Below are positions 17,816 through 25,637 of a DNA stretch of 64,000 nt, in pieces. Position 1 is the first letter of the stretch. Each line of letters opens with the position of its first letter. Under the pieces are notes generated by a model. It saw nothing but the letters and a program-made list of their open reading frames with translations, was not told where the DNA came from and searched no databases. A program made the translations under genes and the position numbers. This DNA comes from Rhodobacter sp. NTK016B (GTDB taxonomy: Bacteria; Pseudomonadota; Alphaproteobacteria; Rhodobacterales; Rhodobacteraceae): NCBI RefSeq assembly GCF_017303295.1, contig NZ_JAFKOK010000003.1, positions 309,366-373,365 of the forward strand, in the 5' to 3' direction.

Positions 17816-19510
17816 ATGATCCTGCGGCGGCCTGAGATCCGGCGCTGCCTGTTGCGACACCTGCGGGGGGCGCGGGACGACGAGACGGGCGTGGTGGCGG
17901 TTCTGATTGTGGTCCTGCTGCCGGTGCTGTTGATGGCCGGTGCGCTGGCCATAGACCTGATGCATATCAACGCCCAGCGTCGTTACGTTCAGTCGCAAGC
18001 CGATCTCGCCGCGCTGTCGGCGGTTCATTTCCTTGAAAGCGCCGACGCCTCGCGCGGGGCGGTCCGCGCGACTGTCGCCGCGAATGCGCGCTACGATCCT
18101 TTTGATGTGCCCGATGCCGATATCGTCTTCGGCACCGCCCCGGTTGCCGGCACGTTCACCGCCAATGCCGATCAGACCACGACGCGCAACACGACAGCGG
18201 TGCAGGTTTTCGTGACGACGCCCGTCAAGTTGTATCTGCTCGATATGTTCATGGGAGACGAAGGGTTGATCGTGCGGCGCGAGGCCATTGCCGCGACCGA
18301 TCCGCCGCGCGTCAGCTTCGCGCTGTCGAATTGTCTGGCCGAGCTTGCCTTGCTGCGGGACTTCCTGCGCCCCCTGATCGGTGCCGAGGTCGATGTTCTG
18401 TGCAGCGGGCGCGGGGTGGACACGCGGATCAACATCTTGGAAACGCTGGGCGATATCGCGCTCGAAGCCAGTCTTCTGACCCCGTCGGGCGAGCCGTCGA
18501 CCTATGGTGATCTGCTGGAGGCCGATCTGCCCGCCGCCACCATCCTGTCGGTCCTGACCGGGCAGAACGTGCCGCCGGGGCTGGGCACCGTGCGGCTGGG
18601 CGACGGGCTGGTCCTGTCCGAGGATCTGCGCCGCCTGCGGGTCGGCACACCGATCCGCGGCGTCGAGTTCTATGTGGCCGATCTGGTCTTGCTGACCGCC
18701 GAGTTGCTGACCGAACATCTGCTCAGCCTGCAGACCGACCTTACGCTCGGCGCCTTCGGGGATGTCGGCGCCCGGGTGACGATCGGCGAGCCGAGACGCA
18801 TCGCTCTGAACGTGGTGCCCGGTAGCCCGGAAGCTTATGCGCAGACGTCGCAGATCCGGGTTCAGCTGGACGAGCTGAACATCCTCGGCATCTTCAAGCT
18901 ACGGCTCAACATCCGCCTTGCCAACGCCATGGCCACGCTGAGTGACGAAGGGGATACCTGCGCCACCGACCCGGGGGCGGTGATAGCGGTGTTCGACCCG
19001 GTCGATGCCAGCCTGATCGATATCGATCTGATGTCGCGCGTCCAGGGGCTTCCCCTTGGGACCGAGGCCCTGGGGATGCAGGTCGACACCGCGCGAGAGC
19101 GCGCGACGCGCCGGGTGGCATTCACCCGCGAGCGTTTCACCACCGATCCCGTCGTCGAACTGGGGCCGGTCGGTCCGGCGGCGGAAGAGGTGGTGACGGA
19201 TCTGTTGGGCAATACGCTGGGCGACATGCTGGACCGGTCGCGCGCGCGGATTGAAGAGGCGCTTAGCCTGCAGACCTGCAATTCGATCCTCAGCTGCGCG
19301 ACAAGCGCGCTGAACGCGCTGGCGCAGACGCTGACATCTTTGGCCAGCACGCTGGTCCTGACCAGCGCCAATGTCGCGAACGGCTTGGGCGCCGAAGGCA
19401 ACCTGACCAACGACCTGTTCAGTGATCTTCTGGGACTCGATATCGCGCGCGCCGAGCTGGAGCTGCTGAGCGTTTCTTGCGCAGCCGCGACCCCGCGTCT
19501 GGTTCGCTGA
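17816..19510 (+). CDS. TadG-like pilus assembly protein
   Basis: 564 residues. The N terminus RDDETGVVAVLIVVLLPVLLMAGALAIDLMHINAQRRYVQSQADLAALSAVHFL is the TadG N-terminal domain: a single membrane helix followed by the Q..D.AALA segment. The remaining ~500 residues are predicted periplasmic and rich in acidic and hydrophobic residues. They include CNSILSCATSALNALAQTL, and I can see no VWA MIDAS motif, unlike many TadG proteins. It is likely a pseudopilin-associated envelope protein acting with the upstream TadE. The C terminus SCAAATPRLVR ends abruptly but without signs of truncation. Confidence 0.72.
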   Translation: MILRRPEIRRCLLRHLRGARDDETGVVAVLIVVLLPVLLMAGALAIDLMHINAQRRYVQSQADLAALSAVHFLESADASRGAVRATVAANARYDPFDVPDADIVFGTAPVAGTFTANADQTTTRNTTAVQVFVTTPVKLYLLDMFMGDEGLIVRREAIAATDPPRVSFALSNCLAELALLRDFLRPLIGAEVDVLCSGRGVDTRINILETLGDIALEASLLTPSGEPSTYGDLLEADLPAATILSVLTGQNVPPGLGTVRLGDGLVLSEDLRRLRVGTPIRGVEFYVADLVLLTAELLTEHLLSLQTDLTLGAFGDVGARVTIGEPRRIALNVVPGSPEAYAQTSQIRVQLDELNILGIFKLRLNIRLANAMATLSDEGDTCATDPGAVIAVFDPVDASLIDIDLMSRVQGLPLGTEALGMQVDTARERATRRVAFTRERFTTDPVVELGPVGPAAEEVVTDLLGNTLGDMLDRSRARIEEALSLQTCNSILSCATSALNALAQTLTSLASTLVLTSANVANGLGAEGNLTNDLFSDLLGLDIARAELELLSVSCAAATPRLVR

Positions 19511-19531
19511 GCGTCGGTTGCCCTGAAGCGA

Positions 19532-19545
19532 TTGACCTGAATCAA
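19532..19545. promoter_or_regulatory. FNR/FnrL-type box
   Basis: TTGACCTGAATCAA differs from the FNR consensus TTGAT-N4-ATCAA at one position (C for T), a substitution that I recall among FnrL sites of Rhodobacterales. It lies 60 bp before the start of the AhpD-like gene and 21 bp after the tadG stop, a position suited to anaerobic activation. No binding data; inference from motif. Confidence 0.6.
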
Positions 19546-19605
19546 GGAGCATCCCGGCGCGCTGTGGCACGTCTGTCCCAAGATATGCATCAAGGGGAAT
19601 GTGAT

Positions 19606-19941
19606 ATGGATGCCAAATCCGAACTCGCCGCCATCAAGGATCGCTCGCGCGCGCTGATCAAGGCGGTCAATGCCCCGATGAAGGGCTTCGGTCAGCTCAG
19701 CGCGGCGGTCAAAGAGCCGGGCGCGCTGTCGACCAAGGAAAAGGAATACATCGCCGTCGGGATCGCCATCGCGCAGGGCTGCGACGATTGCGTCAATTTC
19801 CATGTCGAGGTGCTGCAGAAACTGGGCTGCACGCGCGAGGAATTCTGCGAGGTGCTGGGCATGTGTCTGCAGATGGGCGGCGGGCCGGTGGTGATGAATG
19901 CAGGCCGCGCGCTCGAAGTCTGGGACCAGCTGCAGGCCTGA
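19606..19941 (+). CDS. carboxymuconolactone decarboxylase/AhpD-like protein
   Basis: 111 residues. The CMD-family core is IAVGIAIAQGCDDCVNFHVEVLQKLGCTREEFCEVLGMCLQMGGGP: a CxxC pair (C-DD-C) followed by H in CVNFH, the thiol-disulfide site of AhpD-like alkylhydroperoxidase family proteins. Small stand-alone members with CxxCxxxH are probably peroxidase or redox-sensing proteins. I chose ATG 19606 (MDAKSELAAIKDRSRALIKAVN); an ATG at 19586 would add MHQGECD. It is preceded by an FNR-type box and followed by a strong terminator, so it is an independent, probably oxygen-responsive unit. Confidence 0.85.
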   Translation: MDAKSELAAIKDRSRALIKAVNAPMKGFGQLSAAVKEPGALSTKEKEYIAVGIAIAQGCDDCVNFHVEVLQKLGCTREEFCEVLGMCLQMGGGPVVMNAGRALEVWDQLQA

Positions 19942-19965
19942 GGGTCAGACCAACGCGCAGCACGG

Positions 19966-19992
19966 AAAAAGGGGGCCGCAAGGCCCCCTTTT
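19966..19992. terminator. bidirectional rho-independent terminator
   Basis: A 7-bp stem GGGGGCC / GGCCCCC (19971-19988) is flanked by AAAAA and TTTT. It separates the AhpD-like gene from the convergent transporter operon. Confidence 0.88.
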
Positions 19993-20013
19993 GTCGTCGA
20001 TGTGCCGGAAAGG

Positions 20014-21099
20014 TCAGCTGGGGATTTCGCCGCTGATGCCTTCGACATAGAAGTTCATGCCCAGAAGCGTGCCGTCATCGGCGGTTTCGCCTTCGGCCAG
20101 CCACGGCGTGCCGTCCTGACGGTTCAGCGGGCCGGTGAACGGGTGGTATTCGCGGTTGCGCATCGACTCGATCAGCGCATTGGTTTCTTCCTGCACATCG
20201 GCCGGGATCTTGTCGCTGAACGGCGCGAACTCGACCTCGCCCTCGGGCAGGCCCTGCCACACATTGCCTGCTTCCCAGGTGCCGTCGAGTTTTTCCTGAA
20301 TGCGGTGCATGTAATAGGGCGCCCAGTTGTCGATGATCGCGGTCAGGTGCGCATCGGGGGCGAACTGCGTCATGTCCGAAGCCTGACCGAAGCCCAGCAC
20401 GCCCGCATCCTGCGCAACGGTGAGCGGCGCGGTCGAGTCGGTGTGCTGCATCATGATATCGCAGCCCTGTTCGATCAGCGCCTCGGCGGCGGCGGCTTCC
20501 TGCGCCGGGTCGAACCACGAATAGACCCAGACGATGCTGAACTCGACATCCGGGTTGGCTTTCTTGGCGTGGATATAGGCCGCATTGATGCCGCGGATGA
20601 CCTCGGGGATCGGGAACGAGGCGATATAGCCCACCTTGTTGGTTTCCGTCATGCGCCCGGCGATATGGCCGATCACGGCGCGGCCCTGATAGAAACGCGA
20701 GTTATAGAGCGAGACATTCGGCGCTTCTTGCAGATAGCCGGTGGCGTGCTCGAAGGCGACATCGGGGAAGCGCTGCGCCACGGCGTTGACCGAAGGGCCA
20801 TAGCCGAACGAGGTCGCGAAGATCATGTCCGCCCCCGACAGCGCCATCTGCGTCATGATGCGCTCGGAATCGGGGCCTTCGGGGACGTTTTCGACAAAGA
20901 AGGTCTCGACCGTGTCGCCGAAATGCTCTTGCGCGGTCAGGCGGGCCTGATCGTGGGCATAGGTCCAGCCGAAATCTCCCGGTGGGCCGAGATAGATGAA
21001 GCCGACGCGCAGGGGCGATTGCGCACGTGCGGTGCTGCCCAGCGTCGCGGCGAGACCCAGGGCGGCGGCCGACGTGGCCAGGAGTTCTCTGCGTTTCAT
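20014..21099 (-). CDS. BMP family ABC transporter substrate-binding protein
   Basis: 361 residues. It belongs to the BMP/PnrA (TmpC-like) family of nucleoside and purine binding proteins. The N terminus MKRRELLATSAAALGLAATLGSTARAQ has the RR of a twin-arginine-like leader or a Sec signal peptide, cleaved near AQ/SPL. The mature protein begins RVGFIYLGPPGDFGWTYAHDQAR, the characteristic BMP start, and contains MIFATSFGYG, KVGYIASFPIPEVIRGINA and MQHTDSTAPL. It is the last gene of the xdh-transporter operon on the minus strand, 58 bp past the second permease. The ligand is inferred to be a purine or nucleoside from the linked xanthine dehydrogenase. Confidence 0.9.
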   Translation of the reverse strand: MKRRELLATSAAALGLAATLGSTARAQSPLRVGFIYLGPPGDFGWTYAHDQARLTAQEHFGDTVETFFVENVPEGPDSERIMTQMALSGADMIFATSFGYGPSVNAVAQRFPDVAFEHATGYLQEAPNVSLYNSRFYQGRAVIGHIAGRMTETNKVGYIASFPIPEVIRGINAAYIHAKKANPDVEFSIVWVYSWFDPAQEAAAAEALIEQGCDIMMQHTDSTAPLTVAQDAGVLGFGQASDMTQFAPDAHLTAIIDNWAPYYMHRIQEKLDGTWEAGNVWQGLPEGEVEFAPFSDKIPADVQEETNALIESMRNREYHPFTGPLNRQDGTPWLAEGETADDGTLLGMNFYVEGISGEIPS

Positions 21100-21157
21100 A
21101 AGGTACTCTCCAAGTTGACGGAGCCCGCGCTCGGGGATCCGGGATTGTTGTGCCGGC

Positions 21158-22090
21158 TTATCCGGCAGCGTGGAACGACCGGCCCAGGGAACCGGGCGCC
21201 GACAGGGACCGACGGCCCCGATTCGACGACATAACGACCAACACGAGGATGGTGATGATGTAGGGCGACATGGCAAGGTATTCCGCCGGGATGCGCACCC
21301 CTGCTGCCTGCAAATTAAGCTGAAGAACGGTGATTCCGCCGAAAAGATAGGCGCCAAGCAGGGCGCGCCACGGTTTCCACGACGCGAAAACGACCAGTGC
21401 CAGCGCGATCCAGCCTGCACCTGCAGTCATGCCCTCGGTCCATTGCGGGACGCGGACAAGGCTCAGATACGCGCCGCCAAGACCGGCGCAGGCACCGCCG
21501 AACATGATCGCCAGAATGCGCACCTTCTTGACCTGATAGCCAAGCGCGTGGGCGCTGTCGTGGTTCTCGCCGACAGCGCGCAGGATGCGGCCGCTGCGCG
21601 TGTAGTTGAGCCAGTACCAGACCGCCGCGACCAGCAGGATCGACACGTAGACAAGGATATCATGGCCAAAGATGATGCGCCCCACGACCGGCAGGTCGCT
21701 GAGCGGACCGAAATCCAGCTTCGGCGTACGGGGCGGCACGATGCCGGTATAGCTTTGGCCCATCAGGGCCGAGAAACCCAGCCCGAACAGCGTCAGCGCA
21801 AGGCCCGAGGCGACCTGATTGGCCATCAGGATCTGCGTCAGCACGGCGAAGATGAAGGACACGGCCGCGCCTGCAAGGATCGCCGCCAGCATCCCGAAAA
21901 GCGGGCTGCCGGTATTCACCGCCACGGCGAAACCCGACACGGCGCCGGTGATCATCATCCCTTCGACGCCGAGATTGAGCACGCCCGCCTTTTCCACCAC
22001 CAGCTCGCCGATCGCGGCCAGCAGGATCGGGGTGGCCGCGACCATCAGCATGGCGATCAGCGTGACCGGGTTGATCGAGGAAAAATCCAT
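21158..22090 (-). CDS. ABC transporter permease (BPD_transp_2, nucleoside-type)
   Basis: 310 residues with about 8-9 hydrophobic segments. The family hallmarks are ERA-like VVEKAGVLNLGVEGMMITGA and the EAA-like loop GRILRAVGENHDSAHALGYQVKKVRILA. It pairs with the larger permease upstream (1 bp between the genes) to form the channel of a BMP-type importer, as in YufP/YufQ-like systems. The ATG at 22090 is chosen because MDFSSINPVTLIAMLMVAATPILLAAIGEL matches the usual start; the upstream frame is hydrophilic. Confidence 0.9.
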   Translation of the reverse strand: MDFSSINPVTLIAMLMVAATPILLAAIGELVVEKAGVLNLGVEGMMITGAVSGFAVAVNTGSPLFGMLAAILAGAAVSFIFAVLTQILMANQVASGLALTLFGLGFSALMGQSYTGIVPPRTPKLDFGPLSDLPVVGRIIFGHDILVYVSILLVAAVWYWLNYTRSGRILRAVGENHDSAHALGYQVKKVRILAIMFGGACAGLGGAYLSLVRVPQWTEGMTAGAGWIALALVVFASWKPWRALLGAYLFGGITVLQLNLQAAGVRIPAEYLAMSPYIITILVLVVMSSNRGRRSLSAPGSLGRSFHAAG

Positions 22091-22091
22091 G

Positions 22092-23189
22092 TCACACAGC
22101 CTCTGAGGCGCGGGGCGAGACGCCCAGCCTGATGCGATAATTCGACAGCACGTCAAGCGCGAGAAGGAAGAACAGCAGCATCCCCTGGAACACCTGAATG
22201 GCCGCTGCGGGCAGGTTCAGCATGAACTGCGCCAGCTCGCCGCCGATATAGGTCAGCGCCAGAAGAAGCCCGGCCAGCACGATCCCCACGGGATGCAGCC
22301 GGCCAAGGAACGCGACGATGATCGCGGTAAAGCCGTAGCCGGCATTGAAGTCGATGGTGATCTGCCGCGCGGGGCCCGCCACTTCGAACATACCCGCAAG
22401 GCCCGCGAAGGCCCCCGACAGGCCAAGGCACAGCACCACCAGCCGGGCCGGCGCCACGCCCGCGAAGCGCGCGGCACGCGGGGCCTGACCGGCAAGCTGG
22501 ACGTGGTATCCAAGGATGTGCCGCTGCAACAGGATATAGGTGAACAACACCGCGATGAAGGCCGCGACGCCGCCCCAATGCAGGCCGGTATTGGCGAACA
22601 GCTCATGGTTCGCTGCCGCCGGATACTGGTTGAGGTTGCGCGAGCCGGGGAAACCCGCGCCATCGGGGTTGCGCATGAACCCCGTCGCGGCAGCGGCCAG
22701 CAGTTTCTCGGCCACGTAGACCAGCAGCAGCGACACGAGGATCTCGTTGGTGTTGAACCGCGTCTTCAGGATCGCCGGGATCATCGCCCACAGCCAGCCG
22801 CCGAACGCCCCGGCGACGATCATCAGCGGAAAGACCAGCCAGCTTTCGGACGGGTAGAAAGCCAGCGCCACCCCCGCCGCGCACAAAGCGCCGATGATGT
22901 ATTGTCCCTCGGCGCCGATATTCCAGATGCCGGCGCGGAAGCCGATCGACAGCCCGACCGCGATCAGGATGAGCGGCCCTGCCTTGACCAGCAATTGCGG
23001 ACGCGAATAGCTGGCGAATTGCTCGGAAAAAAGCGGGTCCCAGAAGATCAGCTTGATCGCCTCGAACGGGTTCTTGCCAAGCAGCATGAACAGGATGCCG
23101 CCCGCCACCATGGTCAGCAGAACCGCCGTGACCGGTGTGGCATAGTTCCAGAACTTCGACGGGTTGGGGCGTTTTTCAAGCCGCAGCAT
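22092..23189 (-). CDS. ABC transporter permease (BPD_transp_2, nucleoside-type)
   Basis: 365 residues, the larger of the two permeases. After a short cytoplasmic tail there is a first helix (PVTAVLLTMVAGGILFML), a KNPFEAIKLIF linker and LIAVGLSIGFRAGIWNIGAEGQYIIGA, which is diagnostic for this subfamily. A cytosolic coupling loop (HVQLAGQAPRAARFAGVAPARLVVLCLGLSGAFAGLAG) precedes the last helices. The 5' end overlaps the ATPase gene by 14 bp. It transports the ligand captured by the BMP protein, using the ATPase encoded upstream. Confidence 0.9.
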   Translation of the reverse strand: MLRLEKRPNPSKFWNYATPVTAVLLTMVAGGILFMLLGKNPFEAIKLIFWDPLFSEQFASYSRPQLLVKAGPLILIAVGLSIGFRAGIWNIGAEGQYIIGALCAAGVALAFYPSESWLVFPLMIVAGAFGGWLWAMIPAILKTRFNTNEILVSLLLVYVAEKLLAAAATGFMRNPDGAGFPGSRNLNQYPAAANHELFANTGLHWGGVAAFIAVLFTYILLQRHILGYHVQLAGQAPRAARFAGVAPARLVVLCLGLSGAFAGLAGMFEVAGPARQITIDFNAGYGFTAIIVAFLGRLHPVGIVLAGLLLALTYIGGELAQFMLNLPAAAIQVFQGMLLFFLLALDVLSNYRIRLGVSPRASEAV

Positions 23190-24696
23190 CGGTTTCTCCT
23201 CCCTCGGCGCCGCCCAGCATCAGGCCGATCTGGTCCATGGTCAGCCCCTGCACGGGACGCGGCGCGCTCAGCCGCCCGCCATTGAGCGCGGCGAAATTGT
23301 CCGCCACCTCCATCAGCTCATCCAGATCCTGGCTGATCACCACGACCGCCGCCCCGGCCTGCGCCAGATCCAGCAAGGCCTGCCGGATCGCCGCCGCTGC
23401 CGAGGCATCGACGCCCCATGTTGGCTGGTTCACGATCAGCACCGAAGGCCGCTGCATGATCTCACGGCCGATGACGAATTTCTGCAGGTTCCCGCCCGAC
23501 AACGCCCGTGCCGCGACATGCGCGCCCGGCGTGCGCACGTCAAAGCGCAGGATGATCTTCTCTGCAAAATCGCGCGCCTTGGACCAGCCGATGAAGCCGT
23601 TTCGCACCAGTTTCTCGCGATAGGCTCCTGTCAGAAGCGCGTTTTCCGTCAGGCTCATATCGGGGGCCGCCGCATGGCCCAGCCGCTCTTCGGGCGCGCA
23701 AAGCAGCCCCAGCGCGCGCCGCGCCGTCGGCCCGGTTGCGCCCACCGGGTCGCCAGCCATGCGGATCGCATCGGGGGCCGTACGCAACTCGCCCGACAGG
23801 GCGCCCAGAAGCTCGTCCTGTCCGTTGCCGGCGACACCGCCGATCCCAAGCACTTCGCCCGCGCGCACAGCAAAGGTGACATCGCGCAGCGAGGTGCCGA
23901 AAGCCGAGGGCGAGGTGACCGACAGATCCGTCACCTCAAGCAGCAGCTTGCCGGGCTGAGCTGGCGCGCGCGACGGCGTGTGCAGCGACTGGCCCACCAT
24001 CATCTCGGCCAGCGAGCGCGCGCTTTCCTCGCGCGGATCGGCGCGACCGACGACCTTGCCCAACCGTAGCACGGTGGCGTTCTCACAAAGCGAGCGGATT
24101 TCTTCAAGCTTGTGCGAAATATAGAGGATCGACTTTCCTTCGCTGCGCAGCTGCCTGAGAGTGCGGAACAGGATTTCGACCTCTTGCGGGGTCAGAACCG
24201 AGGTCGGCTCGTCCATGATCAGCAATTGCGGGTTTTGCAGCAGGCAGCGGATGATCTCGACCCGCTGACGCTCGCCTGCCGACAGATCGCCGACCATGCG
24301 CGAGGGGTCAAGCGGCAGGCCGTAATTATGCGACACCTCGGTGATCTTCGCTGCCAGCTCGCGGATGGGCGGCGGGTTGTCCATGCCCAGCGCGACATTC
24401 TCGGCCACGTCCATCGCGTCGAAAAGGCTGAAATGCTGGAACACCATCGCCACGCCGGTCGCGCGGGCCTCGGAGGGGGCGGTGGGCGCGTAGGGTACGC
24501 CGCGCCATTCCATCACCCCCTCATTGGGCGTGATCAGCCCGTAGATCGCCTTGACCAGCGTCGATTTCCCCGCGCCGTTTTCGCCCAGAAGCGCATGAAC
24601 CTCGCCATCGCCAATATCGAAGGTGACCTCCGAATTGGCGACGACGCCGGGATAGACCTTGGTCAGGCCCTTGATCGACAAAAGCGGCGGTTTCAC
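23176..24696 (-). CDS. ABC transporter ATP-binding protein (duplicated, nucleoside-type)
   Basis: 506 residues comprising two ABC domains. The first (~5-235) has Walker A GENGAGKST, signature DLSAGERQRVEI and Walker B LLIMDEPTS. The second (~255-500) has a degenerate Walker A GIGGVAGNGQDELL, signature RALSGGNLQKFVIGREI and Walker B VLIVNQPTWGVD, in which the catalytic Asp-Glu is replaced by Asn-Gln. One active and one degenerate site is typical of RbsA/YufO-type ATPases. The start is GTG 24696, overlapping the xdhC stop as GTGA; the longer open frame upstream is the shadow of xdhC. Confidence 0.93.
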   Translation of the reverse strand: MKPPLLSIKGLTKVYPGVVANSEVTFDIGDGEVHALLGENGAGKSTLVKAIYGLITPNEGVMEWRGVPYAPTAPSEARATGVAMVFQHFSLFDAMDVAENVALGMDNPPPIRELAAKITEVSHNYGLPLDPSRMVGDLSAGERQRVEIIRCLLQNPQLLIMDEPTSVLTPQEVEILFRTLRQLRSEGKSILYISHKLEEIRSLCENATVLRLGKVVGRADPREESARSLAEMMVGQSLHTPSRAPAQPGKLLLEVTDLSVTSPSAFGTSLRDVTFAVRAGEVLGIGGVAGNGQDELLGALSGELRTAPDAIRMAGDPVGATGPTARRALGLLCAPEERLGHAAAPDMSLTENALLTGAYREKLVRNGFIGWSKARDFAEKIILRFDVRTPGAHVAARALSGGNLQKFVIGREIMQRPSVLIVNQPTWGVDASAAAAIRQALLDLAQAGAAVVVISQDLDELMEVADNFAALNGGRLSAPRPVQGLTMDQIGLMLGGAEGGETDAAA

Positions 24697-25637
24697 CGGG
24701 CGGTCTCCTTCACTGATACACGGAACGGCTGGGCAAGGATTGCGGCGGCGACCGATACGGCAATGGCCTGCGGGTGCTTGCCAAAGGCCGGGTCGCCGAT
24801 CGGACAAACGATGCGGGATATGTCGCGCGGATCGTGACCCAGCGCCTGCAGACGCGTCCGGAACCGCGCCCATTTCGAGGCCGAGCCGATCAGCCCGCAG
24901 GCCGCGAAGCCATGGCTCAGCGCGCGGTGGCACAGATCGAGGTCCAGCGCATGGCTGAAGGTCAGGATGTAATGCTCGGCATCCTTGGGCGCCTCGGGCA
25001 GGATGGTCTGCGGGGCTTCGGCAATGCGGCGGGTCACGCCCGGTGGCGTGCTGTCGGGAAAGCGCGCTTCTGCGGTGTCGATCCAGGTCAGCGACAGGCC
25101 GGGCAGGGGGGCCAGAACGGAAACCAGTGCGCGCCCGACATGGCCCGCGCCCCAGATCCAGACGGGCCGGGCAGGGGGCGAAAGGGGTTCGGCCAGCCAG
25201 CCCTGCGCGTAGCGGGTGCTGACGACGCCTTCGCCGCGCGCGGCCTTTTCGGCCCGGCGGATGGCAAGCGGCGACTCGGCGCTGGCCTGTGCCGAGACCG
25301 GGCGGGCAAACAGACCCGTTTGCGGGATCGCGGCGAGGCTGGTTTGGTCGAACCGCTCGTATCCCAGCGTCACCGCGCCGCCGCAGCACTGGCCCAGCGA
25401 CGGACCCAGCGCGATCTTCTCGGTCCGGGCCGTTCCGCCCGCCAGCATTGCGCGGGCCTTGTGGCTCGCGTCGAGTTCCAGCGCGCCGCCGCCGATCGTG
25501 CCGCTCTGGCCATCGGCCCAGATCAGCATGGCGGCCCCCGCCTCGCGCGGGGAAGAGCCCTGATGCGCGCAGATTACCACGCGAACCACCGCACCATGCG
25601 CCGAAACGGCCCGCGCGATGGCGTCGCGGTCAAACAT
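24693..25637 (-). CDS. xdhC: xanthine dehydrogenase accessory protein XdhC
   Basis: 314 residues. XdhC binds molybdenum cofactor, helps insert the terminal sulfur, and delivers it to the XdhB subunit. Visible markers are the N-terminal GSSPREAGAAMLIWADGQSGTIGGGALE, the cysteine motif LGQCCGGAVTLGYE, and a Rossmann-like IWGAGHVGRALV in the second half, followed by LIGSASKWARFRTRL. The ATG at 25637 is 6 bp after GGGG; a GTG at 25643 is also possible. It overlaps xdhB at its 5' end and the ATPase gene at its 3' end. Confidence 0.94.
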   Translation of the reverse strand: MFDRDAIARAVSAHGAVVRVVICAHQGSSPREAGAAMLIWADGQSGTIGGGALELDASHKARAMLAGGTARTEKIALGPSLGQCCGGAVTLGYERFDQTSLAAIPQTGLFARPVSAQASAESPLAIRRAEKAARGEGVVSTRYAQGWLAEPLSPPARPVWIWGAGHVGRALVSVLAPLPGLSLTWIDTAEARFPDSTPPGVTRRIAEAPQTILPEAPKDAEHYILTFSHALDLDLCHRALSHGFAACGLIGSASKWARFRTRLQALGHDPRDISRIVCPIGDPAFGKHPQAIAVSVAAAILAQPFRVSVKETAR

